Positions 35,051 through 44,891 are shown, counted from the stretch's first letter. The stretch: 64,000 nucleotides of DNA from Bacteroidota bacterium (GCA_013287545.1 JABDDQ010000001.1:1-64000); one strand, 5' to 3'. Numbers and translations are program-made. Notes: generated by a model not told the origin, from the sequence alone.

Positions 35051-36936
35051 TGTGTGGCATTGCCGGAATAATTTCTACTACCGTAGCAAAAGATAAAGCC
35101 CTTGCTGCTTTGCAGCGAATGAATAGGGCTATTGCCCATCGTGGACCTAATGCTGAAGGAACTTGGAGCGATGATTATGCTTATTTAGGTCACCGTAGGT
35201 TATCTATTATAGATTTATCGGATAGCGGGACACAACCCTTGCATTCGTATGATAATCGTTATGTAATTATTTATAATGGCGAATTATATAATTATAAAGA
35301 ACTTAGGTTGCAGTTACAGCGTGCTATACAAGGCACGCAAGAACAACCTTATTTTTTTAAAACACAAACCGATACCGAAGTTATTTTAGCTGCGTACATG
35401 CGCTGGGGGGTAAATTGCTTACGGCACTTTAATGGCATGTTTGCTTTTGCTATATATGATAAGCAAGAAAAAAATATTTTTATTGCCCGCGATAGAATGG
35501 GCATAAAACCCTTATACTACACGTTTCAAAATGGCACATTAATTTTTGCATCTGAGTTAAGAGCTGTTTTACAATCAAATCTGGTAGATAAAAAAATCGA
35601 CCCAGATGCGTTGGTAGATTATATGCAGTATCAAACTGTACATGCGCCAAATACGATTGTAGATGAAGTGAAAATGTTATTACCGGGGCATTTTCTTACA
35701 CTCGAAAATAAGGAAGTAAAAATACAAGCTTACTGGCAACTCGAAAAAAATATAAACTACGCGAGCATAGGAAAATCGTACGAAAACATTTGTAAAGATG
35801 TACGTACACTGTTTTATGAGGCGGTTGAATGCCGTTTGGTTGCTGATGTTCCTTTTGGAGCTTTTTTATCGGGTGGAATAGACTCGAGTGCTATAGTTGG
35901 TGCTATGTCTAAAATATCATCGCAGCCGGTAAAAACTTTTTCGGTGGTGTTTAATGAAAGTGAATTTTCTGAATCATATTATGCACGCATAGTATCAGAA
36001 AAATTTAAAACAGACCACCATGAAATAAAATTAAACCCACGAGATTTTTTACAACAACTGCCCGAAGCACTTAACGCAATGGATCATCCAAGTGGTGATG
36101 GTCCAAATACTTATATCGTATCTAAAGCTACCAAAAATGCAGGAATAACAATGGCTTTATCGGGCTTAGGAAGTGACGAAATTTTTTGTGGATACGAAAT
36201 TTTTAAACGCAGTTATAAATTAGAGCAACAATGGTGGCTTAATTTTGTTCCTCGTTTGCTGAGGGTTTCAGGTGCAGCAGCTTTAACTTCGTTCAATAAA
36301 AATATAGCCGCGCAAAAATTGGCTCAAATACTCTCTAAACCACAGGTTAGTTTTAATTATGCCTATCCTTTATCGCGACAAGTTCTATTAGATAAGCAAG
36401 TTAGAGAGCTTTTGCAACGAAATAATTTGCCCATGAATTCGGTTTATCGTTTTTTGCGTTTGCTTGATTTTGATGATAAAAATCACCGTTTAAGTAAATA
36501 TTCTATTGCCGAAATTTCTACTTATATGCAGAATGTTTTGTTGCGGGATACCGACCAAATGAGTATGGCATCTGCACTTGAGGTGCGGGTACCATTTTTA
36601 GATTATAAATTGGTAGAGTATGTTTTGGGTGTTACTGATAAAAACAAATATCCTCATACACCTAAAAAATTACTAACTGATTCTTTGCAAGATTTACTGC
36701 CTGCCGAGATAATAAACCGCAAAAAAATGGGCTTTGTTTTGCCTTGGCAAGTTTGGATGAAGAACGAATTAAAACCATTTTGCGAAGAAAATTTAGCGCA
36801 GTTAGAAAGCATTGGTTTTAACCAAAATGCAATAAATAACCTTTGGAAATTGTTTTTAAAAGGCGACCCACAAATTACCTGGAGCCGTGTTTGGCCATTG
36901 GTTGCGCTGGGTAACTGGCAAAAAAACATAAAATAA
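35050..36936 (+). CDS. asnB: Asparagine synthase (glutamine-hydrolysing), glycan-cluster type
   Basis: The 628-residue protein has the class II glutamine amidotransferase N-terminus with Cys2 as nucleophile (MCGIAGIIS, then RGPNAEGTW, YNGELYNYKEL) and a C-terminal synthetase domain with PP-loop SGGIDSSAIVGAM, GLGSDEIFCGYEIF and RDTDQMSMASALEVRVPFLDY. Its start shares one base with the epimerase stop (TAATG). AsnB-like proteins are often found in polysaccharide clusters, where they may amidate uronic acids or other carboxylates instead of making free Asn; which applies here is inference. Confidence 0.88.
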   Translation: MCGIAGIISTTVAKDKALAALQRMNRAIAHRGPNAEGTWSDDYAYLGHRRLSIIDLSDSGTQPLHSYDNRYVIIYNGELYNYKELRLQLQRAIQGTQEQPYFFKTQTDTEVILAAYMRWGVNCLRHFNGMFAFAIYDKQEKNIFIARDRMGIKPLYYTFQNGTLIFASELRAVLQSNLVDKKIDPDALVDYMQYQTVHAPNTIVDEVKMLLPGHFLTLENKEVKIQAYWQLEKNINYASIGKSYENICKDVRTLFYEAVECRLVADVPFGAFLSGGIDSSAIVGAMSKISSQPVKTFSVVFNESEFSESYYARIVSEKFKTDHHEIKLNPRDFLQQLPEALNAMDHPSGDGPNTYIVSKATKNAGITMALSGLGSDEIFCGYEIFKRSYKLEQQWWLNFVPRLLRVSGAAALTSFNKNIAAQKLAQILSKPQVSFNYAYPLSRQVLLDKQVRELLQRNNLPMNSVYRFLRLLDFDDKNHRLSKYSIAEISTYMQNVLLRDTDQMSMASALEVRVPFLDYKLVEYVLGVTDKNKYPHTPKKLLTDSLQDLLPAEIINRKKMGFVLPWQVWMKNELKPFCEENLAQLESIGFNQNAINNLWKLFLKGDPQITWSRVWPLVALGNWQKNIK

Positions 36937-36989
36937 TCATTGGTTTTAACACAGTCGTCTAAAACTGGAGTTTTTTTAACATAGATAGC

Positions 36990-37020
36990 TTGCTTTTTTA
37001 TTCTTTATAGATTAAGTTTG
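36990..37020 (+). promoter_or_regulatory. Promoter of the giant CHU_C gene
   Basis: TTG (36990-36992), 20 nt, TAAGTTTG (37013-37020): a good match to the Bacteroidota TTG-N20-TAnnTTTG pattern, 16 nt before ATG 37037. Confidence 0.6.
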
Positions 37021-37036
37021 GAATTCTGAAACCCAA

Positions 37037-40000
37037 ATGCAACAACTCATGAGTAAAAAAATACTTTCCGCAGTTTTTATTGTCTTACTGTCATGGACAT
37101 TGAAATCACAAAACAATGCCCGTCAAGAACATATAAAAACGAGAGAAACAAATAGGGCTTCGCTTGTGCCTAAAATACAAATACTTGATGAGTGTAATTT
37201 TTTTGGTGGAGATACTTTGGTGGGCTTCCCAATAGAAGCTGAAGTTGATGCAATATTGAGTAAGTATAAAAATTATGATTACGGAGAGCTGAAAGCAAAT
37301 ATTAGAAATAAAGAAATTGCCTTTATTAAAAATAAATATAAAATTGAAAAATTACCTTTTGAGTTAGCTCAAGAAATTCATAGTAAAGAACTTAAGGCAT
37401 CACATACTAATTCATCAAATGCTAATAGAGGCACTAACCCGTCTACCTTTGCATCTTCATGTGGCAATTTAGATTTTGAAGATGGTGATTTTACTGGTTG
37501 GCAGGGATACGAAGGTAATAATCAAAATTCTAACACCCCGTTAACTTTAGTTACAGGTCCAATTCTTCCCCCAACAAATCTTAATTCAGCAGAAACGTCT
37601 TGTAATTACTTTAGTATTTTAAATACTGGTACCGACCCTATTTCTGGGGCAACGGTACCATCTCCATTAGGTGGTTATTGTGCAAGGTTGGGTGGTGAAA
37701 ACAGAAACCTTGGTTCTGGTTTAGGTGGATGTAACGATACACCAAGCGGCTCTCAAAATAATACAGCCGGTGAAGTTTTAGAAACAACTTTTACAGTTAC
37801 TACTGCAAATACTGCATTTCAATATGCATTTATGTTTGTTTATCTGGATGATGGATCTCATACTAATGGGCAACAACCTTATTTTAAAATAGAAGTTTTA
37901 GATCAAAATAGTAATCCAATCAATTGCTTAAATTATTATCAACAGGGTAATAATGGTACAGCTCCTGCAGGTTATACAACAGATGGATTCGACGATTATT
38001 ACACAACGACTTGGAAAGTTAGTTCTTTAAATTTATTACCATATTTAAACAAACCTGTTACCATTAGATTTACAGTGGCTGGTTGTTATGCAACAGCTCA
38101 CTTTGGTTATGCTTATGTTGATTGTAAATGTGCTCCTTTAGAATTAATTATACCTACTTCGGTTTGTCAGGGCCAAAACGGAACTTTAATTGCACCACCA
38201 CAATCAGATGGGACTTATGCGTGGACAGGACCTAGTATAGTTAGCGGTGGGACAAAAGATACTGTAACCGTTAATCAACCTGGCACATATTCAGTAACAA
38301 TAACAAACCAGCAAGGTTGTTCTTATACAATAGACACAACAATTGCTTTTTATCCTAATCCAACAATTACAGTTAACAGCCCTACTACTTGTGCGGGTAA
38401 TGCAGTTACATTAAATGCTAATAGTACAAATGCAGGAACACTTGCCTATACATGGAACCCGCTAACTAATTTATCTAACATGCAAGATAGTACGGTTACA
38501 GCTACAGTTAATTCAAATACAAGTTATACAGTTACCGGGACAAGTGTGCATGGTTGTACCAATACAGCAGTTTCTACTATTTCAACATCGGGGGCTCCAC
38601 CACCTATATTTAGTGCCCCGCCTGTTTGTTTAGGGGCTGCCACGGTTATTAATAATACTACTGGTGGAGGAACTTTTGATTGGAATTTTGGTGATGGTAC
38701 GCCTGTTGTTACCAATCAAACTTCGCCCACGCATACGTATACCACTTCCGGAACTTTTGTTGTTAGTTCAACCGTTACATTAACAGGTTGTGTTGGTACA
38801 GGAACAGCTAACGTAGTAGTTAATCCTATACCTACGGCAACTATAAGTGCCCCGCCGGTTTGTATAGGTGTCCCAACAGTATTTACCAGTACCGTGACTA
38901 ATGGTACCAGTTATTTATGGGATTATGGAGATCCTGTAGGAGGCTCCGCCGCAGGAACAGCAACCCCTTCGCATACTTATGCATCAGCAAACACTTTTGC
39001 AGTTACAGTTACGGTTACGGCAGCAGCACCTACAAGTTGTACAGTAACGGCAACAACAAATGTTATAGTAAGCTCATTGCCAACAGCATCATTCTCAGTA
39101 GCACCTGTTTGCTTCGGAACTGCTTCTTCTTTTGATGGAAGCGCATCAACACCAACGGTAGGTGCAACATATACATGGAATTATGGCGATGGACCAGCTG
39201 TTGCAGCATCGTCAACACCAACCCATACTTATGGATCAGCAGGTACATTTCCTGTTTCATTACTTGTAACAGTTGGTAGCTGTACCGCTTCAACTACGGG
39301 TAGTGCTACAGTCAATCCGTTTCCTGTTTTAGGCTTTACGGCAGACCACCCTTGTGATGGAACTGCTATGAATATTACGAATACAACCACCAACCAAGGG
39401 ACAATTTCAGGGTGGAACTGGAATTTTGGAGATGGTACAACACCAAGTACTGCTGCAACTCCACCTGCTCACACTTATACGGCAGCTGCGGGAGTTTCAG
39501 CAGCAGGTTGTTACTCGGTAGTTCTTACAGCAACCGCCTCAACAGGGTGTACCGGTTCGCACGATACCATTGTTTATATACATCCTAACCCTGTTACATC
39601 TTTTACTGCTGTTGAGCAATGTCTTGGTACTCCATCAGGTTTTCTTGACGGCTCTGTTGTTCAGAATCCAGCTTGTTTAAATGACCAGATAACAAATTGG
39701 AGCTATGATTTTGGCGATGGTACAACTACTCCTTTTACTAATGCTACTATACCTGTTGCACCGGCTGATACGATTAAACATACTTATGCAACATGCGGGC
39801 CTAAAAACATAACGGTAACAATTACTACTAATAATGGCTGTACAAATTCAGCTACTTTAACCGGAGACACGGTATTTTGTCCGCCAACAGTTGTTGGGCC
39901 GGTTAATTTTACTGTTTGCCCGGGTGCAGCTACTCCTGTTCAAACATTTACTACTACTTGTGTTAATGGCGGAAATCCTTTTTCTGTATGGGGACAATAT

Positions 40001-42208
40001 TCAGATGTAACCGGAGCACCTGCTTCGTACTTATTTGATCCTAATAATCTTAACTTTGATGTAGTGCCTACATACACTGCAGTTGCATCAAATCCACTTT
40101 GTTCAGTTATTCAAGATACCGTTTTTGCTATTGCAGTATCGGGTTTTGGTTGCATAGGTAATGAAACCTATTATATAGCCAATGTATGGCCAACACCAAC
40201 CGTTACACCGGTTAGTAGTGTTACAGTTTGCGCTAATGTATCAGTTCCGGCCTTTAACTTTACAGGTTGCCCTGGTACCCCAACTGAAACATTTACGTGG
40301 ACTGCTACAGGTGATAATGTTGGTTTAACATCTCCTGGTGCAGGTAACATAAGCTCCTTTCCGGGTCAGAATGCTACAAGCGCTGTTGCTGTTTCCACAG
40401 TAAGTGTAACACCTTCAGCTAATGGGTGTTCAGGTCCTGGTACAACTTTTAGTGTTACAGTAGATCCCATACCAACTATGACGGTTACTTCACCAAACCC
40501 ATATTGTCCAAATGCCTTAGTATCTTCAACTGATTATAATATTGGTACTACCCCTGCAGGGGTAGGGGTTACGTATACGTGGACTGCTACAAACAATGCA
40601 GGTACGGGTATGCCGCTAAGTGGTACAGGAGCTGCTCCCGTTTCTTCTTATAGTGCTCCGGCAAACCCAAGTCAAGTTGACCAAATTGGTGTAGTGACTT
40701 ACACACCTTCTTTAGATGGTTGTATTGGTTTACCGGTTACAGAAACTGTTACTATTAAACCTACACCAACTATGGTTGCTATGGCAGATCAATATTGGTG
40801 CCCGGGTGTAATGACTAATAGTGTAGCTTTGGCAACAGTACCTACATCAACAGCTTCAACTTTTTCATGGTCATCTAATGCTCCGCCTATAGGAGCTTCA
40901 GGAACAAGTAATCCAATTCCTGCATTTGGCCCAACTCAAAATCCGGGATTAACAACTTTAGGCATAGCTGTTACAGTAACTCCTACACTAAACGGTTGTG
41001 TTGGTCCTCCAAGTGGCTTTGGTATTTTTGTTTATCCAACCCCTATACCTAAGTTTAGTTTTACGCACAATATATGTGATGGTAACCCTATAAATTTAAC
41101 AGACCTTTCTATACCTAATACAGGCACTATTACTGTGAATCAGTGGGCATGGGATATGAATGGTGATGGAAGTGTAGATGCAAGTACAAAAAATCCAAAT
41201 TATACCTATCCAACAGGTACTATAGGTTCAATTCCGGTAACACTAACAGTGAGCACAAGTTCTGCACCGTCTTGTACAGCACAGGTAACCGAAAATGTTT
41301 ATATAAACCCTAACCCGGTAGTGAATTTTTCGGGAGATAATTTAAAATCTTGCCCAACTTTAACTACCAATTTTGCCAATTTAACACCTGTAATAGTTCC
41401 TGCTGTTAACACAACATACTCGTGGACTTTTGGCAATGGAAACCATTTAACAACTACATCGTTAACATCGCAAACTACGCAAAGTTATACAAATGCATCT
41501 CCATTTACACCGCAGTATTATTCAGTTACATTAACAGCTGTAACCGATAGTACTTGTAAGGGTTCACTAACCAAAACAAACTATTTAGAAGTATATCCAC
41601 ATCCTATAGCTAATTTTAGTTGGGGACCTTCGGATGCTGATATAGATAATTCTACTATTGTTTTTACAAATGAGTCGCAAGGTGCAAGTGCTTATGTGCC
41701 CCAAACATTTGGCCCTAATGGTGTTCATTATTATTTAGGAGATATATATGCTTCAAATCCTAATTTTAATAACCACGATGGAACTAATGTTGATGGAGAC
41801 CAATTTTCACACACCTATGAACATTATGATACTGCTACTTATTATGTTACACAATGGGTAATTAATAAATATGGTTGTATGGATACAATAACAAAACCGG
41901 TATATATTGGACCTAACTTTACATTCTATATTCCTAATGCGTTTTCGCCTAATGGGGATGGAGTTAATGAAGGGTTTAAAGGCTTAGGTGTTGGTATCGA
42001 TAATTCTACTTATAATTTATGGGTTTTTGATAGATGGGGCTTGATGATATTTTATGCTAACGACATTGATAAAACATGGGATGGCCACATGAGAGACGAC
42101 GATACCAAACCAGTTTTGCAAGAAGATGTTTATGTATGGAAGGTTAAGTTTCATGACTTTACAGGTAAATTACACGAGTACCATGGCACTGTTACGCTAT
42201 TGAGGTAA
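37037..42208 (+). CDS. Giant PKD-repeat CHU_C-domain T9SS-secreted protein
   Basis: The 1723-residue protein has a signal peptide (KKILSAVFIVLLSWTLKSQ); ATG 37049 is an equally good start. A charged linker (about 25-125) precedes a lectin/MAM-like domain (about 140-365, CGNLDFEDGDFTGWQGY to GYAYVDCKC). At least seven PKD-type domains follow, with FGDGT/YGDG motifs and PVCxGxxT starts, then three or more Ig-like units with CP motifs, two further PKD-like domains and CHU_C (about 1630-1723: NAFSPNGDGVNEGF, VFDRWGLMIF, TWDGH, GTVTLLR). The inferred role is a cell-surface fibre or adhesin exported by T9SS. No SprF gene is adjacent. A terminator follows. Confidence 0.92.
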   Translation: MQQLMSKKILSAVFIVLLSWTLKSQNNARQEHIKTRETNRASLVPKIQILDECNFFGGDTLVGFPIEAEVDAILSKYKNYDYGELKANIRNKEIAFIKNKYKIEKLPFELAQEIHSKELKASHTNSSNANRGTNPSTFASSCGNLDFEDGDFTGWQGYEGNNQNSNTPLTLVTGPILPPTNLNSAETSCNYFSILNTGTDPISGATVPSPLGGYCARLGGENRNLGSGLGGCNDTPSGSQNNTAGEVLETTFTVTTANTAFQYAFMFVYLDDGSHTNGQQPYFKIEVLDQNSNPINCLNYYQQGNNGTAPAGYTTDGFDDYYTTTWKVSSLNLLPYLNKPVTIRFTVAGCYATAHFGYAYVDCKCAPLELIIPTSVCQGQNGTLIAPPQSDGTYAWTGPSIVSGGTKDTVTVNQPGTYSVTITNQQGCSYTIDTTIAFYPNPTITVNSPTTCAGNAVTLNANSTNAGTLAYTWNPLTNLSNMQDSTVTATVNSNTSYTVTGTSVHGCTNTAVSTISTSGAPPPIFSAPPVCLGAATVINNTTGGGTFDWNFGDGTPVVTNQTSPTHTYTTSGTFVVSSTVTLTGCVGTGTANVVVNPIPTATISAPPVCIGVPTVFTSTVTNGTSYLWDYGDPVGGSAAGTATPSHTYASANTFAVTVTVTAAAPTSCTVTATTNVIVSSLPTASFSVAPVCFGTASSFDGSASTPTVGATYTWNYGDGPAVAASSTPTHTYGSAGTFPVSLLVTVGSCTASTTGSATVNPFPVLGFTADHPCDGTAMNITNTTTNQGTISGWNWNFGDGTTPSTAATPPAHTYTAAAGVSAAGCYSVVLTATASTGCTGSHDTIVYIHPNPVTSFTAVEQCLGTPSGFLDGSVVQNPACLNDQITNWSYDFGDGTTTPFTNATIPVAPADTIKHTYATCGPKNITVTITTNNGCTNSATLTGDTVFCPPTVVGPVNFTVCPGAATPVQTFTTTCVNGGNPFSVWGQYSDVTGAPASYLFDPNNLNFDVVPTYTAVASNPLCSVIQDTVFAIAVSGFGCIGNETYYIANVWPTPTVTPVSSVTVCANVSVPAFNFTGCPGTPTETFTWTATGDNVGLTSPGAGNISSFPGQNATSAVAVSTVSVTPSANGCSGPGTTFSVTVDPIPTMTVTSPNPYCPNALVSSTDYNIGTTPAGVGVTYTWTATNNAGTGMPLSGTGAAPVSSYSAPANPSQVDQIGVVTYTPSLDGCIGLPVTETVTIKPTPTMVAMADQYWCPGVMTNSVALATVPTSTASTFSWSSNAPPIGASGTSNPIPAFGPTQNPGLTTLGIAVTVTPTLNGCVGPPSGFGIFVYPTPIPKFSFTHNICDGNPINLTDLSIPNTGTITVNQWAWDMNGDGSVDASTKNPNYTYPTGTIGSIPVTLTVSTSSAPSCTAQVTENVYINPNPVVNFSGDNLKSCPTLTTNFANLTPVIVPAVNTTYSWTFGNGNHLTTTSLTSQTTQSYTNASPFTPQYYSVTLTAVTDSTCKGSLTKTNYLEVYPHPIANFSWGPSDADIDNSTIVFTNESQGASAYVPQTFGPNGVHYYLGDIYASNPNFNNHDGTNVDGDQFSHTYEHYDTATYYVTQWVINKYGCMDTITKPVYIGPNFTFYIPNAFSPNGDGVNEGFKGLGVGIDNSTYNLWVFDRWGLMIFYANDIDKTWDGHMRDDDTKPVLQEDVYVWKVKFHDFTGKLHEYHGTVTLLR

Positions 42209-42232
42209 ATCTGTTTTAATCTGATTAAAAGC

Positions 42233-42268
42233 GAGGCTCGGCGAACAACCGGGCCTTGTTAGTTTTTT
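42233..42268 (+). terminator. Rho-independent terminator after the giant CHU_C gene
   Basis: AGGCTCGG (42234-42241) pairs with CCGGGCCT (42249-42256) with one T.G pair, followed by a T-rich run. Confidence 0.65.
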
Positions 42269-42273
42269 ATTAG

Positions 42274-42281
42274 TACCTTTG
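42274..42281 (+). promoter_or_regulatory. -7 element for the DEAD-box helicase gene
   Basis: TACCTTTG fits TAnnTTTG, 17 nt before ATG 42299. Confidence 0.5.
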
Positions 42282-42298
42282 CGGCTTAATATACATAA

Positions 42299-44269
42299 AT
42301 GACTCAAAAAACATTCGAAGAATTAGGATTACCAGAAAAATTATTAAAAGCCCTTAAAGATTTAGGATTTACTGAAGCAACTCCCGTACAAAGCCAGACA
42401 ATTCCGCTTTTACAAAAACAAAAAACAGATTTAGTAGCCCTTGCACAAACCGGAACAGGTAAAACAGCCGCGTTTGGTTTGCCTCTATTATCAGAAACAG
42501 ATTTTTCTGACGGACATACAAAAGCCTTAATATTAGCCCCAACACGTGAATTGTGTATGCAAATTAGTACCGATTTAAAAAAGTTTGCCAAATACATGCC
42601 TAACGTAAAAGTTACTGAAGTATATGGCGGTGCCAGCATTGAAGGACAAATTAGAACCATTAAACAAAGCACGCCGGGTGTTATTGCAGCAACACCGGGT
42701 AGACTTATAGATTTAATGAAACGCAAGGTTATCGACTTAAAAAATATTTCGGTAGTGGTGCTTGATGAGGCAGATGAAATGCTTAACATGGGCTTTAAAG
42801 AAAGCATAGATGAGATTTTAGAAAAAACACCTGAAAACAAAAACGTTTGGTTGTTTTCGGCTACTATGCCAAGGGAAGTTGCACGTATTGCATCATCTTA
42901 CATGAAAACCCCTGCTGAAATTAGTGTTGGTAAAAAGAACGAAGGTGCAGCAAATATTGAACACCTTTTTTATCAGGTACAAAGCAGAGAAAAATATTTA
43001 GTGCTTAAACGTGTAATGGATTTTAATCCGGATATCTATGGCATTATTTTTTGCCGTACACGTATAGAAACACAAGAAGTTGCCGATTCGTTGATTAAAG
43101 ATGGCTATAGTGCAGATGCCTTACATGGAGATTTATCGCAAGGACAACGAGATTTTGTAATGAAACGCTATCGTGGTCGTGCCTTACAAATGTTGGTAGC
43201 AACTGATGTGGCAGCACGCGGATTAGATGTAAAAGATGTTACACACGTAATTAATTACAGCTTACCTGAAGATGTTGAAAATTATACCCACCGTAGCGGG
43301 CGTACAGCTCGTGCAGGTAAAACAGGTGTAAGTATAGCATTTGTTACCGGTAAAGACATGTACAAAATTCGTGATATAGAAAAAATCATTAATAAAAAAT
43401 TTAAGCAAGCTACTATACCAACCGGTGTTGAGGTTTGTGAAAGACAACTTTTTCATGTTGCCGAAAAAATTCAGAACGCGAAAGTTAACGAAGCCGAAAT
43501 TGAAAATTATCTTCCTAAAATTTACGAGCAATTAAAAGATCTTAGCAAAGAAGATTTGATTAAACGTTTTGTATCAGAAGAGTTTAACCGCTTTTTAGAA
43601 TATTATCAGCAAGCACCAGATTTAAACCAAAAAGGTGGCTCAGGTCTCAGTTCAAATGGAAAAATGTCTCGCTTCTTTATTAACCTTGGTGAATTAGATG
43701 GCTTACATTGGAAATTTTTAAAAGATTATTTAGCTGATATTTCAGGCATTAGTGCATTGCATATTTTTAATGTGGATGTAAAGAAAAGTTTTTCGTTTTT
43801 TGAATCAGAAACAAAAGATGCTCAGGCTTTCTTAAACGTAAACGCAAAAGAATTAAAATTCAATGAGCGTAAAGTTCAAATAGAAGCTTCATCGGGTGGA
43901 GGAGAACGTAGTGGTGGAAGATCATCTGAGGGTAGAGGCGAAGGTGGATACAAAAGACGCGAAGGTGGTGGAAGCAGTAGCAGCAGATATGCAGGCAAAC
44001 GTGAAGGTGGTAGCAGCGGATATCCAAAACGTAGCAGCGACTCTTCTTCAGGTGGATACAAACGCAGAGAATCTGAAGGCGGTGGAAGCGGATATAAACG
44101 TAAAGACGCTCCTTCTTCAGAGGGAGGAGGTTTCAAACGTAGAGATTCTGGTTCATCAACAGGTGGCGGAGGTTTTAAACGTAAAGACTCTGTGGATGGT
44201 GGGTTTAAAAAAAGTTTTGATAAACCAGCCGGCGGTAGACCCAGAACCAAAAGAAGTTTTAACGACTAA
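42299..44269 (+). CDS. DEAD-box ATP-dependent RNA helicase with DbpA-type RNA-binding domain
   Basis: The 656-residue protein has the Q motif (FEELGLPEKLLKAL...TPVQSQTIPLL), Walker A AQTGTGKTAA, motif Ia PTRELCMQI, DEAD in VVLDEADEML, SAT, and motifs V-VI ATDVAARGLDVKDVTHVINYSLP and HRSGRTARAG. A DbpA/CsdA RNA-binding domain is at about 460-540 (RFFINLGELDGLHWKFLKDYLADISGIS). The last 110 residues are a disordered Gly/Ser/Lys/Arg tail with repeated YKRR, YKRK and FKRR/FKRK motifs spaced by Gly/Ser. Likely roles are ribosome assembly or cold-adapted RNA remodelling. It stands alone with its own promoter. Confidence 0.95.
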   Translation: MTQKTFEELGLPEKLLKALKDLGFTEATPVQSQTIPLLQKQKTDLVALAQTGTGKTAAFGLPLLSETDFSDGHTKALILAPTRELCMQISTDLKKFAKYMPNVKVTEVYGGASIEGQIRTIKQSTPGVIAATPGRLIDLMKRKVIDLKNISVVVLDEADEMLNMGFKESIDEILEKTPENKNVWLFSATMPREVARIASSYMKTPAEISVGKKNEGAANIEHLFYQVQSREKYLVLKRVMDFNPDIYGIIFCRTRIETQEVADSLIKDGYSADALHGDLSQGQRDFVMKRYRGRALQMLVATDVAARGLDVKDVTHVINYSLPEDVENYTHRSGRTARAGKTGVSIAFVTGKDMYKIRDIEKIINKKFKQATIPTGVEVCERQLFHVAEKIQNAKVNEAEIENYLPKIYEQLKDLSKEDLIKRFVSEEFNRFLEYYQQAPDLNQKGGSGLSSNGKMSRFFINLGELDGLHWKFLKDYLADISGISALHIFNVDVKKSFSFFESETKDAQAFLNVNAKELKFNERKVQIEASSGGGERSGGRSSEGRGEGGYKRREGGGSSSSRYAGKREGGSSGYPKRSSDSSSGGYKRRESEGGGSGYKRKDAPSSEGGGFKRRDSGSSTGGGGFKRKDSVDGGFKKSFDKPAGGRPRTKRSFND

Positions 44270-44297
44270 GCATACTGATAATTTGTCAGACTATTTT

Positions 44298-44330
44298 ATT
44301 TGGAATAGAATTTGAAATTCTGTTCCAAAT
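44298..44330. repeat. 33-bp near-perfect palindrome upstream of the YugP-like pseudogene
   Basis: ATTTGGAATAGAATTT (44298-44313), centre G (44314), AAATTCTGTTCCAAAT (44315-44330); only one pair is non-Watson-Crick. It lies 28 nt after the helicase stop and 14 nt before ATG 44345. No T-run follows, so it is not a standard terminator for the helicase. It could be an operator or a stable leader hairpin. Confidence 0.7.
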
Positions 44331-44344
44331 AAAAATATAATATC

Positions 44345-44715
44345 ATGTTCGATTCAGGTTTATTACTAATAGGCATTCTCTTTGCAGGGCTTGGCATGCT
44401 TATTAGCTTTCGTTTAAAAAGTAAATTCAATCAATATTCTCAGTGCCTAAAATGGGTAACGCTATGTTGTTGGTAGTAATTATTTGTCAAGCTGCAATAA
44501 CCCTATTTTCAGTAGTTACTTTACCGGTTGAAGTTGATGCAAGCCGAAGAGGCTTACAATGGTTAAATTCGGCTAATATTACCCATGGCGAAGAGCATAC
44601 ACACGCTAAAGATGCATTAACCTGGGCAGCTTACACGTATTTTGCCGCTGCTTTAGGTGCCATTGCATCGTTAATTTACTTAATTATGCGCTTTATGGGC
44701 AACAATAGAGACTAA
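44345..44715 (+). pseudogene. Internally deleted, frameshifted YugP-type neutral zinc metallopeptidase
   Basis: ATG 44345 opens a frame encoding the N-terminal membrane helix and KSKF.QYSQ motif of YugP-family peptidases (FDSGLLLIGILFAGLGMLIS, FRLKSKFNQYSQ), which stops after about 44 codons. The family C-terminus follows in another frame from about 44449 to 44715: LLVVIICQAAITLFSVVTLPVEVDASRR, KDALTWAAYTYFAAALGA, then a last helix. Intact members are about 220-230 residues; the central 120-130 residues, including the HExGH zinc site, are absent. A 90-codon ORF from GTG 44443 could still give a membrane peptide without catalytic residues. Either a real deletion or an assembly error would explain it. 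Confidence 0.82.
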
Positions 44716-44740
44716 ACCTATTCAATTTTATAGAAGCACA

Positions 44741-44774
44741 AAAACCCGGTAGCTAATAACTATCGGGTTTTTTA
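44741..44774 (+). terminator. Rho-independent terminator after the YugP-like pseudogene
   Basis: AAAACCCGGTAG (44741-44752) pairs with CTATCGGGTTTT (44760-44771), followed by a T-run. Confidence 0.82.
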
Positions 44775-44891
44775 TTTCATTTTTAGTTATTGAAAATCAA
44801 TTAGTTAATCTGATAAATTGAAAAATAATTTATTAATGGGTTACTTTTTTCTTTTTCGGGCATATATGTGGAATAAGTTCAAAAATAGTTG

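Noticed and set aside
35050..36936. AsnB and the neighbouring genes as a lasso-peptide or other natural-product cluster
   Set aside because: No precursor peptide, B protein or transporter; glycosyltransferases, polymerase and epimerase fit a polysaccharide operon.
43876..44315. Overlapping ORFs in the Gly/Ser-rich end of the helicase on both strands
   Set aside because: Low-complexity codon bias opens all frames there; the helicase frame is the only one with domains.
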